A DNA stretch of 64,000 nucleotides, from assembly GCA_965230495.1 (NCBI GenBank), contig OZ246004.1, forward strand, positions 2,790,001 through 2,854,000, given 5' to 3'. A program made the position numbers and the translations under genes. Shown here one piece after another: positions 34,897 through 43,418 of the stretch (positions within the stretch are counted from its first letter, which is position 1; every line of letters begins with the position of its first letter). The notes below the pieces were generated by a model. The model saw only the letters and a program-made list of their open reading frames with translations, was not told the origin of the DNA and ran no database searches. Origin of the DNA: JACJYM01 sp965230495. Lineage in GTDB: Bacteria > Bacteroidota > Bacteroidia > Chitinophagales > Saprospiraceae.

Positions 34897-36597
34897 ATGA
34901 AGAAAGCTTTATTGCTGTTTAGTTTAGTATTGCTGGTTTTTCAATCTTGTCGAAAAGATGATGTCTCTATGACAACAACGATAGAAGACGATCCACTTGT
35001 GGAAAACAAATATGTAGTTAATGTTCACGGTCAGGTTTTTGATCAAGACAATCAATATCTAACCGATGCAAAAATCTCATATGATGGAATTGAAATCTTC
35101 ACTGATGAATATGGATTATTCACATTAGAGGACGTGAAAGTAGGTCAATTAAGAGGAACCTTCTTGGCAGTAACTCATGAAGACTACCACGATTCCGGTG
35201 TGAGAATTTATGCTAATACAAAAGTAGATCAAAATGTGAAGGTCATAATGATCAAAAAAGAATTAGATGGTTTAGTATCTTCTGGTCAAGGAGGAGAAAT
35301 TAATTTTGAAAATGGGGGTAAGATCATCTTTCAGCCAAATTCCTTTCAATTAGATGGTAATCCTTACCATGGTGATGTTAATGTGTATGTATACTATCTT
35401 GATCCTTCGCTTCCTGATTTTTTACTGAGAAGTCCCGGTGATTTATCCGCTGTAAATGATGATGATGAGATTACGAATTTGAGATCATTTGGAATGATCT
35501 CCGTGGAGTTGATAGGAGAAAATGGTGAAGAACTAAATATTATAGAAGGCCATATGGCAGAAATACATGTTCCTGTTCCCAATGATTTGATTTCAGAAGC
35601 TTCTAACGAAATTCCTTTATGGCACTTCGATGAAACATTAAATAGATGGGTTGAGGAGGGTTCTGCTACGTTACAAGGTGACACATATGTTGGAAACGTA
35701 TCTCACTTTAGTTGGTGGAATTGTGATATACCATATGAATATATTACACTTTGCCTGACGCTATATCAACAAAGATCAACTACTCCTCTTCAAAACACAT
35801 TGGTAAATCTCATCTCTCAAAATTGGGGAATAGGAACAGGCATCACAGATGCAAATGGAACCATTTGTGGTTTTGTACCGGTAGGGGAAGTCATGGAGGT
35901 TCAAATCATTGATTATTGTGGTAATGCCACCATCGTAGGTACTGTAGGTCCGTTTACAGAAGATACCAACGAAACTATTGTTGTGGACTTACAGCAAATC
36001 GAATTTTTCTCCGTTTCAGGAACAGTTCAGAATTGCGATATGAACGAAAATGTAGAAGGAGCTTATGTGCTTGCAAATTCCGGAAATCTTAATGTATTTG
36101 CAGTGACAGATCAAAATGGGTTTTATACTTTGGAAGGGGTTTTCTGTGGCAATACCTCTCTTGACCTAGTAGCGATAGACTATAGTTCAGGTTTGACTGC
36201 CAGTACTGAAATTCCTTCAATAGAGGCAGATAATTATGATGTCGATTTCAACCTTTGTGACTTAAGTACAAACCTTGTGGTTACTGTGGGATCTACAGGC
36301 TTTTATGGATATTCTGATTGCTGGATAAGAGTTAAGCCCAACGAAACTATTATAAAAGGAACTAATAATAATGAAAACTCTTCCGGACCAATAATTGGCT
36401 TTGAAGGAAACGACACAGGTACATATCCAGCCAATATAATTGGCCCCGATGCTATCCTATCCGATGTGTCAAACTTTTCAATCGAAATATCTGAATTTGG
36501 TGATATTGGAGAATATGTCATCGGTTCTTTTTCAGGAACAGACATAGTAACGGGAGAAGCTATTAGTGGAAGCTTTGTCGCTGTTAGAGAGGAATAA
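34897..36597 (+). CDS. Large lipoprotein with carboxypeptidase-regulatory-like domains
   Basis: The 566-residue product has a lipobox signal (VFQSC, Cys about residue 18). Residues about 40-115 form a carboxypeptidase-regulatory-like beta-sandwich (VHGQVFDQDNQYLTDAKISY). A middle region (about 120-275) with FQPNSFQLDGNPY resembles the surface beta-domains of Saprospiria-type proteins. Two further regulatory-like sandwiches follow, with TDANGTICGFVPVGE and FAVTDQNGFYTLEGVFCGN. No enzyme motif and no T9SS signal, so it is probably outer-membrane anchored and exposed. It lies 8 nt before a sigma-factor gene in the same direction and leads the cassette. Confidence 0.75.
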   Translation: MKKALLLFSLVLLVFQSCRKDDVSMTTTIEDDPLVENKYVVNVHGQVFDQDNQYLTDAKISYDGIEIFTDEYGLFTLEDVKVGQLRGTFLAVTHEDYHDSGVRIYANTKVDQNVKVIMIKKELDGLVSSGQGGEINFENGGKIIFQPNSFQLDGNPYHGDVNVYVYYLDPSLPDFLLRSPGDLSAVNDDDEITNLRSFGMISVELIGENGEELNIIEGHMAEIHVPVPNDLISEASNEIPLWHFDETLNRWVEEGSATLQGDTYVGNVSHFSWWNCDIPYEYITLCLTLYQQRSTTPLQNTLVNLISQNWGIGTGITDANGTICGFVPVGEVMEVQIIDYCGNATIVGTVGPFTEDTNETIVVDLQQIEFFSVSGTVQNCDMNENVEGAYVLANSGNLNVFAVTDQNGFYTLEGVFCGNTSLDLVAIDYSSGLTASTEIPSIEADNYDVDFNLCDLSTNLVVTVGSTGFYGYSDCWIRVKPNETIIKGTNNNENSSGPIIGFEGNDTGTYPANIIGPDAILSDVSNFSIEISEFGDIGEYVIGSFSGTDIVTGEAISGSFVAVREE

Positions 36598-36605
36598 ACA
36601 AAAAA

Positions 36606-37151
36606 ATGAACGAAAGCAAACTGATAAAAAATTGTATAGCAGGAGATTCTGCAAGTCAAAGGGAACTATTTGACAGGTACACTGCCGTGTTATACAAAAT
36701 CAGTTTGAGATATTGTCGTAGTGCGGAAGATGCTAAAGATGTGCTTCAGGAGGCCTGGATTAAAATTTTTAATGGTTTGGCGAATTATCGACATGATGGG
36801 AAATTCGAATCATGGATGAAGACAATTGTTGTCAATACTGCAATCCGAAATTACAAAAGATTGTATTTCAAAAATGAGCGATATTCTTATGAAGATGTCA
36901 CCGAAGAAAGTGTTGATTCGAGTGTAATAGACAAACTAGAAGTGGAGGAAGTACTTGGCTTAGTTAATAGATTGCCTTCAGGTTATTCTGAAGTCTTTAA
37001 GTTGGCAATTATAGATGACTATAAGCATAAAGATATTGCTAAAATATTGGGAATAGCCGAAAGTACTTCCAGAGTGAAACTGACAATAGCGAGAAGAAAA
37101 ATTAAAGAAATGGTAATAGAAATGAATAAATTCTATGCTTATGAAAAGTGA
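36606..37151 (+). CDS. ECF RNA polymerase sigma factor
   Basis: The 181-residue protein has the two-domain ECF layout. Region 2 (about 22-90) includes YCRSAEDAKDVLQEAWIKIF, the DNA-melting/-10 recognition helix, and region 4 (about 120-175) includes VFKLAIIDDYKHKDIAKILG and STSRVKLTIARRKIKE, the -35 recognition helix. It overlaps the downstream barrel protein by 17 nt (37135-37151), so they are co-translated. In similar pairs the next gene encodes the anti-sigma factor; here that protein carries an unusual beta-barrel. It probably controls its own cassette, but the promoter it recognises is not identified. Confidence 0.92.
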   Translation: MNESKLIKNCIAGDSASQRELFDRYTAVLYKISLRYCRSAEDAKDVLQEAWIKIFNGLANYRHDGKFESWMKTIVVNTAIRNYKRLYFKNERYSYEDVTEESVDSSVIDKLEVEEVLGLVNRLPSGYSEVFKLAIIDDYKHKDIAKILGIAESTSRVKLTIARRKIKEMVIEMNKFYAYEK

Positions 37152-38436
37152 ATTGGAAAAGAAAATAGTTAGCAAAATAGTAAACAGTGATCCCGTTTTA
37201 GATAAAGATGGCCTATGGGATAGCATTAGTCCTTCACTACCTAAAAAGAAAAAAAGTAGAAAGGGCCTCTGGATGTTTTTTGGATTATTAATGATATCAA
37301 TTTTTGCAGTTTTAACTATACCCAAAAAAGCACCCCAACTGGCCAACACTGTTCATAACATTGAACCGCTCTCTGTTAAAAATGAGGAGCTAAATACTAA
37401 CGCTAATATTCCTAATCTATCAAATGATATTGAAAAGGATTTACTCGTTCGAAGTACAGTAAACACAAAAGTTGAATCCGTCTCTGCTTCTAAGCATGCT
37501 TTGATAGGCGAATTTGGCATCTCCTCCTCCGATAATGATGAAGATGTTAGTTATGAAATCTTTGAAAAAAGTACTTTTGATGATTTTAGCCATCTTCCTA
37601 AATCGAAACACAGAGAGGAGTACACTGGCACCTCAATAACACAGCATTACCAAGGTTTAAACTATACTCGCCCGTTACCTAGCATTGCTTTAACAGCAGG
37701 TATTACGGAAATTATTCCTGTGAGATCACAGTTGTCTTCAGTGACTATCTCTGGAGGGTATTTTCTGGCAAATAGAAAATTCGATCTTACTGATAATGTG
37801 TTGATGAATGAATTCAATCAACGTAATACTACTGAAAAGGCACTAGATGGATATCGGTTTAGTATTATGTATTCAAAAAGACTTTATAAAAATGTACATT
37901 TTTCATTGGGTCTTGCATATCAAAGCGTATCGGAAAGCAATGAATACTTAGACACAAGTTATCAAATTGTTCAAAAAACCGTATTGATTGAAAGAATACA
38001 TACTGAAAATGGCATCGAGGATATTACCAAACAAATTCCTGTTACCCAAACTACTATTTCGCAAAATCTTCGTTACAACTCCTTCCAATCTTGGGCAATC
38101 CCTATACAGGTCAGTATGGATTGGAAAAAAAGGAGAATGGGATTTGAATTAGGTGTTGGGGCAGATTTCGTTTTTTCAAAATCGACCAGTGGTAACATAT
38201 TTTACAATGACAATTACTATAATTTATCTCAAGACAATGATCGTATATTAAATAATGACTCAGCCCTGTTTTTTAACTTTTCCGGAGGGTTAAGCTACGA
38301 TGTCACTGATAGATTATGCACCTTATTGAAGGCAAGAGCCATAATATCCATGAGCGATATTTATAACGAAAGTTACGGAATCAAACACAAACAAAACCTA
38401 TATGGGGTAGACATGGGATTCCGATATAAATTTTAA
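37135..38436 (+). CDS. Inner-membrane helix fused to outer-membrane beta-barrel; candidate anti-sigma partner
   Basis: This 433-residue protein has three parts. Residues 1-43 are cytosolic and charged, with SELEKKIVSKIVNSDPVLDK and SPSLPKKKKSRK, resembling short anti-sigma N-termini. One transmembrane helix spans about 44-61. Then a disordered periplasmic linker (about 62-180) leads to a barrel-like domain (about 183-433) with alternating amphipathic strands (FRYKF at the terminus). Start choice: ATG at 37135 or the ATG six bases later; both lie inside the upstream sigma gene. The helix lacks a signal-peptidase site. Anti-sigma function is inferred from position. An alternative is a barrel protein with a long uncleaved signal anchor. 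Confidence 0.7.
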   Translation: MLMKSELEKKIVSKIVNSDPVLDKDGLWDSISPSLPKKKKSRKGLWMFFGLLMISIFAVLTIPKKAPQLANTVHNIEPLSVKNEELNTNANIPNLSNDIEKDLLVRSTVNTKVESVSASKHALIGEFGISSSDNDEDVSYEIFEKSTFDDFSHLPKSKHREEYTGTSITQHYQGLNYTRPLPSIALTAGITEIIPVRSQLSSVTISGGYFLANRKFDLTDNVLMNEFNQRNTTEKALDGYRFSIMYSKRLYKNVHFSLGLAYQSVSESNEYLDTSYQIVQKTVLIERIHTENGIEDITKQIPVTQTTISQNLRYNSFQSWAIPIQVSMDWKKRRMGFELGVGADFVFSKSTSGNIFYNDNYYNLSQDNDRILNNDSALFFNFSGGLSYDVTDRLCTLLKARAIISMSDIYNESYGIKHKQNLYGVDMGFRYKF

Positions 38437-38456
38437 AAAACTTTAAAAAACATAAA

Positions 38457-40616
38457 ATGAAAAAATACTTATTACTTGTTTTTTCGATGCTGTATCTATT
38501 TAATTTAGAAGCTCAAACCAAAACCATGTATGTTGAAAATAAGAGCTTTGAAACTGGAGACGAATTTACCATAGCTATATGGGCGGAGAACGTAACTAAT
38601 ATGGAAGCTTTTCAATTTAGTTTGGATTTTGGAAGTGAAGAATTTGTTGCTATAGATTATTCCTTACTCTCTCAACCCTCAATTATTGATGAAGCAAACG
38701 GATTCAGATATCTCTGGTTCGACAACACTGGGCAAAACCCCGTGACCATCAACAATGATCAAACTTGGATGTTAGTTACTTTGATTGCTACCACTTCGGG
38801 CACTATCAGTGATGTGTGTTCTATAGGTGCCTTACAGGGAGAAATCAACGAAGGAGGCCAAATCAATGATATTGAATTAGTTTTTAGTGATGATGTTCCC
38901 AATTGTTTAACTCTTCTCTCAAATTACTATTTTTTTGACCAAACAGGACAAATTCAAATACCTGTTAACGAACTTGTATTCAATTCATGTGATGAAGATT
39001 TTGTATTTACGTTTGGCTCGTTTACAACAAGTGATGTTAACGACATTTTGATTCTTGATTGTAGTACAGCTGTTGGCTCTTATATTTATACAGTAGAACT
39101 TAGTGATGGTACTTTAGATGAGGAAGAGATCACTATATTTGATCCACAGAACTATTGCCAAAATGAAATTTGCCATTATGCACCTAATTATTCCGACTTA
39201 GAGCTAGATGAAAATGGAGAGGGTTATGTGAGTTTAGACTTTCTTACAGGTGGTTTCTTAAAGGAAGAATGTAAAGATGACTATCAATTAGGTATAGAAG
39301 AAAATGGCGTTTGGGTTTATTATAGTGATTCGATTCCTGTCAATTGTTCTCATTTAGGCAATCTATATGTGGTGATAGATAATTTTGCTCCTGAATTTCC
39401 TAAGACTGCCGATATCTTTATAGTGGATCCTAATAATTATTGTAATATAGTTTCCCCTGACCACTTGCCTTTAAGTATAAGAACTTCCTTCTCTGGTCCT
39501 TGGGTAGAAAATGTATCTCTAAATGGAACTTCTCTATCACAAGTAAACACCCATCTTTTCGAAATACCAGAAGTTGATATTCTTGCAGATAATAATATCA
39601 TTTCATTTGATGGTCTCAATACCGGTGTTAATGGTATTTCAACATTAGATCAAGTACTTACTATGAGGCATATTCTAGGTTTCGTAGAACCAGAACCTTT
39701 GGAAGCAATATTAGGAGATATTGATAGATCCGGGTATCTAGGTATTAATGATTTAATCGAAACCCGATTAGCAATATTGGGAATTAAGGAGAGTATTTCA
39801 GAATTTGTCTTTTTGCAGGAAGACATACAGTTTGACAGTTCTTTTGATCCATTTGACTTTGGTACTGAAGTTTATGAATACCATTTCGATGGAGCTGATG
39901 CGGATACGAAAAACTTCACTTTTAATGCCTATGTGTCCGGAGATGTCAATCAATCAGCTCAATTGAAAGGAGCAGATTCAGAAACAAGAAACATCAAGGA
40001 ATTATCATATGATGACATTTATTTAACTGCTGGGGAGAAATACGAGTCATTATTAACATTAAGCAATCCCAATTATATTTTAGGTCTTCAATTTAATCTA
40101 GATTTAGATGAAATTGAGATTCTAGATCATTCTTCCACATACGATGAAATGGATCTTATGACCTCGTATTTAGATAATAAATTTAATGTTTCCTTTTTAA
40201 CGGAAGAAGCCAAGGAATACTTTGAAATTACTATTTCTTTTATTGCTCGAAAAGATGGTTATCTCTCGGATTATATTTCTTTAGGGGATTACGTTAATCC
40301 TTCTGTAGTAGACAAGGATCTCAACGAAGAGGATGTTACATTAGTCGCTAATTCAGTATTGTCAAATGACGATATAAACATTTCTAGTGTAAGAGTCTAT
40401 CCAAATCCTACTGTTGGAAATACAACTGTAGAATTGTCTAATCATTTGTCTTACGATCTAAAAGTAATTAATTTGAAAGGCCAGGTAATCTCGACGTTAA
40501 AAGGTATTGGAAAAACTATTCAACTTAATCCAAATGTTTTTACCGAAAATGGAATATATCTTTTAAGCTTAACCACTCCCAATGAAGTATTTACAACTAA
40601 ACTCATAGTAGAATAG
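38457..40616 (+). CDS. T9SS surface protein with cohesin-like and dockerin-like modules
   Basis: The 719-residue protein has a signal peptide (cleavage after NLEAQ). Residues about 22-140 resemble a cohesin/adhesin beta-sandwich (YVENKSFETGDEFTIAIWAE, then NMEAFQFSLDFGSEEFVAID). Two beta-rich regions follow. Near residues 384-444 is a dockerin-like pair: NTGVNGISTLDQVLTMRHIL and GDIDRSGYLGINDLIETRL, with the calcium-loop pattern. A second adhesin-like domain (about 510-620) precedes a T9SS type A tail, VRVYPNPTVGNTTVEL to the end. Such proteins are exported and attached to the outer surface. It ends the sigma cassette, before the terminator at 40672-40702, and is a likely regulated target of that sigma factor. 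Confidence 0.8.
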   Translation: MKKYLLLVFSMLYLFNLEAQTKTMYVENKSFETGDEFTIAIWAENVTNMEAFQFSLDFGSEEFVAIDYSLLSQPSIIDEANGFRYLWFDNTGQNPVTINNDQTWMLVTLIATTSGTISDVCSIGALQGEINEGGQINDIELVFSDDVPNCLTLLSNYYFFDQTGQIQIPVNELVFNSCDEDFVFTFGSFTTSDVNDILILDCSTAVGSYIYTVELSDGTLDEEEITIFDPQNYCQNEICHYAPNYSDLELDENGEGYVSLDFLTGGFLKEECKDDYQLGIEENGVWVYYSDSIPVNCSHLGNLYVVIDNFAPEFPKTADIFIVDPNNYCNIVSPDHLPLSIRTSFSGPWVENVSLNGTSLSQVNTHLFEIPEVDILADNNIISFDGLNTGVNGISTLDQVLTMRHILGFVEPEPLEAILGDIDRSGYLGINDLIETRLAILGIKESISEFVFLQEDIQFDSSFDPFDFGTEVYEYHFDGADADTKNFTFNAYVSGDVNQSAQLKGADSETRNIKELSYDDIYLTAGEKYESLLTLSNPNYILGLQFNLDLDEIEILDHSSTYDEMDLMTSYLDNKFNVSFLTEEAKEYFEITISFIARKDGYLSDYISLGDYVNPSVVDKDLNEEDVTLVANSVLSNDDINISSVRVYPNPTVGNTTVELSNHLSYDLKVINLKGQVISTLKGIGKTIQLNPNVFTENGIYLLSLTTPNEVFTTKLIVE

Positions 40617-40671
40617 TGGTTAAAGTTTTGAAAACGGGTTAAGCTTTTAATCCCATGAATAGTTATTTAGG

Positions 40672-40702
40672 GGTCGGGTTCTTAGTGAATCCGGCCTTTT
40701 TA
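40672..40702 (+). terminator. Intrinsic terminator of the sigma cassette
   Basis: A 10-bp stem (40672-40681 with 40687-40696, two G-T pairs) closes on a 5-nt loop and is followed by TTTTTAATTTTT. The T-tract overlaps the stop of the convergent GH5 gene (TAA on the minus strand, 40702-40700). Confidence 0.85.
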
Positions 40703-43411
40703 ATTTTTGAAGAAGCTTAAAGTCTCCTGAACTCCCCTTTTGGAGATCAGACTTATCAAGTATACTCCCGATTCAAGGTCTTCAACATTTAATGAAAAAA
40801 GTGCTTCTTTCTCAGAATCTAAATTTATTATTCTAATCAAACTCCCTAAAACGTCGTAAATCCTTAATTCGCTATACTTATCTAAGCTTTCTTCTAATCT
40901 TACAAATAGCCTTTCTTCAACGGGGTTAGGAAATACTTCCGTAGAAATATCTTCTTCTGTCTCTTCTGCAGAAGTCAAAAAATCGAATTTCAACCAATTT
41001 ATATTGAAAAGTGGTTCTTCTATTATCATTCTTAGTATATAATAGCCAGATGGTAAAATAACTTCTTCTGTTGTGGTAGCCCAATTCTGCCAACCACCTG
41101 TAGGAGGGAATTCCATTGTTATTAAATCCGTAATTCCACCAAATTCGTTAATAATTTGTAATTTAATAGCTCCTGTATTACTTTCTGCAGCCGTTCTAAA
41201 ATCTAATTTATATGTTCCCCCTCCCTGAATATAAATTCTGTAATCAGCATAATCTCCTATATCAAGATATCCAATATTTTGCCCTCCTCCTATATCATCG
41301 GTATCTTCTAATTCAATGCCTTGTTGAAAATAAAAGTCTTCAGCCTCAATTTTGCCAGGTATGATATGATAATTAGGCAATGTATTAATCACATCCACTA
41401 GACCAAATGTTTCCAATGGACTGCCATCATTAGCCAAAATCATCTCACCTGCATAGCCCACTTTGATACTATGATTAAACCTCATTTTTGTATCTATGTC
41501 AACATATAAAAGGCGATGATTGTCCTCATTACGAGATACATTATTAATCACAGCTAAATTTCCATTAATTAAGACTCTAAAGTCTTCGATATCATATTCA
41601 CTATCAGATGAGATAGACTTATTCAAATCCAATTGTATTGTATTCTCATCATGAGTACGTGCTGATATAAGTTGAGTAGAATAATCTATCGTTTCTCCTG
41701 TTTTTTCAAATTCAAAATAACTATAGTTAGCTCCTCCTCCTTCAATATGTAATTTGAGTTTCCCAGTATTTTCTATTACCACATTTTCTATCTCCGCATC
41801 AGACCAACTTTGATACCCCCCGGTGTACGGAATTATGATCTCTGGAGTAATATCTCCATCATCTAACGAAAACCTAACACTAGCTCCATTGTCCCCACCA
41901 GCATACCTGATTTTTACAGTGTATAAGCCACTTTCCGTATCACCAATTGAATATTGCATCCATTCTCCTTCTTCTGCCCAACCCACATTAAAACCATTGT
42001 TTGTATCCGAATCTTGAATACCTTCAATATCAACACCATCGTTACGATAAGACCAACCCGTATTCCAAGCCGTAAAATTACCTGTGGACACATGATAATT
42101 GGCGTCATCTTCGTCACTATATGCCACTCCATTTGTTCCTAAATCAAAATCCGTTGCATAAATAATTCCTGGTAACTGATGGTCTAAAAAAGGGACGGAA
42201 AGATTCTCCCTCACCTGTCTAAACATGGCGTCAATCACATCCATTTGCAACTTACAGTTTTCTAATTTTATGTTCTCAGTAAGTTCTGCAAGTGCTAAAA
42301 CCGCATTCTCTTTAGTTGGTTTTGCTCCCGTTCCTTCCCAGTAGTCAAGTAATCTCTGATAGTTTATATTCTTATCAATTGACAGCGGACATGAAATAGA
42401 TTCTACTTTTTTAAGTGGCCACCAAGCCCATCCGATATTGTGTTCTTCCAGCAGGGCTATTGCATCTCTAAACCAAACGTTCGAATTCTCTCCACTTTCA
42501 CCCAAATATAATGGTATATTATGTTGATTTCTTAAATCAAGCACCCATTGAATAGAACTCTGGTCATTTGTAGACCAATATTTATGAGGGCTATAAACCA
42601 TGTTGTCATCCCACGGAGGTGTCAACCCAGTAAAGTCATTCGCGAACCAATTTCCCTCAATAAATATTATGTGTTTGGTATCTACAGTTCTAATGCTATC
42701 TGTTATTTCCTTATACAGATTTTTTAATAGCACTCCACCGGGTATTTCCCAATTAGTCTCGTTGATAAGGTCGTATCCTGCTACCCAAGATTCATCTTTA
42801 TATCTGTTTGCTAGTCTTTTCCAAAGGGCAACTGTTTTATCCCTATTTTCTTTGCTCTCCCACAATGAAGAGTAATTTGGATTATAGTCAGATATTCCCT
42901 GATCATATCCTTGACCTCCCGGTGCCGCATGAAGATCTAAAATGACATACATTTCGTTTTGCTTACACCATGAGATAAGGCTATCCGTTAACTCGAACCC
43001 TCTATCCAGCCAAGTTTGTTGACCTGAAATGGGCTCATCTTGAATTGGCAAAGTAAATAAGTTATAATGCATGGGCAACCTAACTGAATTAAACCCCCAT
43101 GACTTTAAAGAGTCTATGTCAATTTTCCTCACATGATTATTCAACCAATTCTCATAGAACTCTTCAGTAGCTTCTTGCCCAACAAGTTCCTGAATTTTCT
43201 CTTTTATTTTATGTTGAGGGTTCGCAAATGAAGCTGTCTGCAACATATATCCTTCCTGAATCATCCATCCTCCCAGTCCCATTCCTCGAAGCAGCACATT
43301 TTCTCCTTGTTCATTAATAATTCGTTGGCCATTTGTTCTTAGAAAGCCTTGTCCGTAAACAGCAATACGACAGATAAAAACACAAAGAATAATAAGAAAA
43401 ATCCTATTCAT
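40700..43411 (-). CDS. GH5 glycoside hydrolase with two CBM6-like domains and T9SS tail
   Basis: This 903-residue secreted enzyme has a signal peptide (cleavage after AVYGQ). The catalytic TIM barrel (about 30-375) opens LRGMGLGGWMIQEGYMLQT, has the acid/base Glu in DLINETNW (about 217) and the nucleophile Glu in LGESGE (about 305). The LRGxxLGGW and DLHAAPGGQG elements point to the exo-beta-1,3-glucanase-like branch of GH5, but the subfamily is unresolved. Two carbohydrate-binding (CBM6-type) beta-sandwiches follow (about 430-575 and 685-815). The C-terminus is a T9SS type A domain (EVFPNPVEERLFV). It is the last gene of the glucan locus, 7 nt after the GH3, and T9SS export puts it outside the cell. 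Confidence 0.9.
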   Translation of the reverse strand: MNRIFLIILCVFICRIAVYGQGFLRTNGQRIINEQGENVLLRGMGLGGWMIQEGYMLQTASFANPQHKIKEKIQELVGQEATEEFYENWLNNHVRKIDIDSLKSWGFNSVRLPMHYNLFTLPIQDEPISGQQTWLDRGFELTDSLISWCKQNEMYVILDLHAAPGGQGYDQGISDYNPNYSSLWESKENRDKTVALWKRLANRYKDESWVAGYDLINETNWEIPGGVLLKNLYKEITDSIRTVDTKHIIFIEGNWFANDFTGLTPPWDDNMVYSPHKYWSTNDQSSIQWVLDLRNQHNIPLYLGESGENSNVWFRDAIALLEEHNIGWAWWPLKKVESISCPLSIDKNINYQRLLDYWEGTGAKPTKENAVLALAELTENIKLENCKLQMDVIDAMFRQVRENLSVPFLDHQLPGIIYATDFDLGTNGVAYSDEDDANYHVSTGNFTAWNTGWSYRNDGVDIEGIQDSDTNNGFNVGWAEEGEWMQYSIGDTESGLYTVKIRYAGGDNGASVRFSLDDGDITPEIIIPYTGGYQSWSDAEIENVVIENTGKLKLHIEGGGANYSYFEFEKTGETIDYSTQLISARTHDENTIQLDLNKSISSDSEYDIEDFRVLINGNLAVINNVSRNEDNHRLLYVDIDTKMRFNHSIKVGYAGEMILANDGSPLETFGLVDVINTLPNYHIIPGKIEAEDFYFQQGIELEDTDDIGGGQNIGYLDIGDYADYRIYIQGGGTYKLDFRTAAESNTGAIKLQIINEFGGITDLITMEFPPTGGWQNWATTTEEVILPSGYYILRMIIEEPLFNINWLKFDFLTSAEETEEDISTEVFPNPVEERLFVRLEESLDKYSELRIYDVLGSLIRIINLDSEKEALFSLNVEDLESGVYLISLISKRGVQETLSFFKN

Positions 43412-43418
43412 GTTACTT

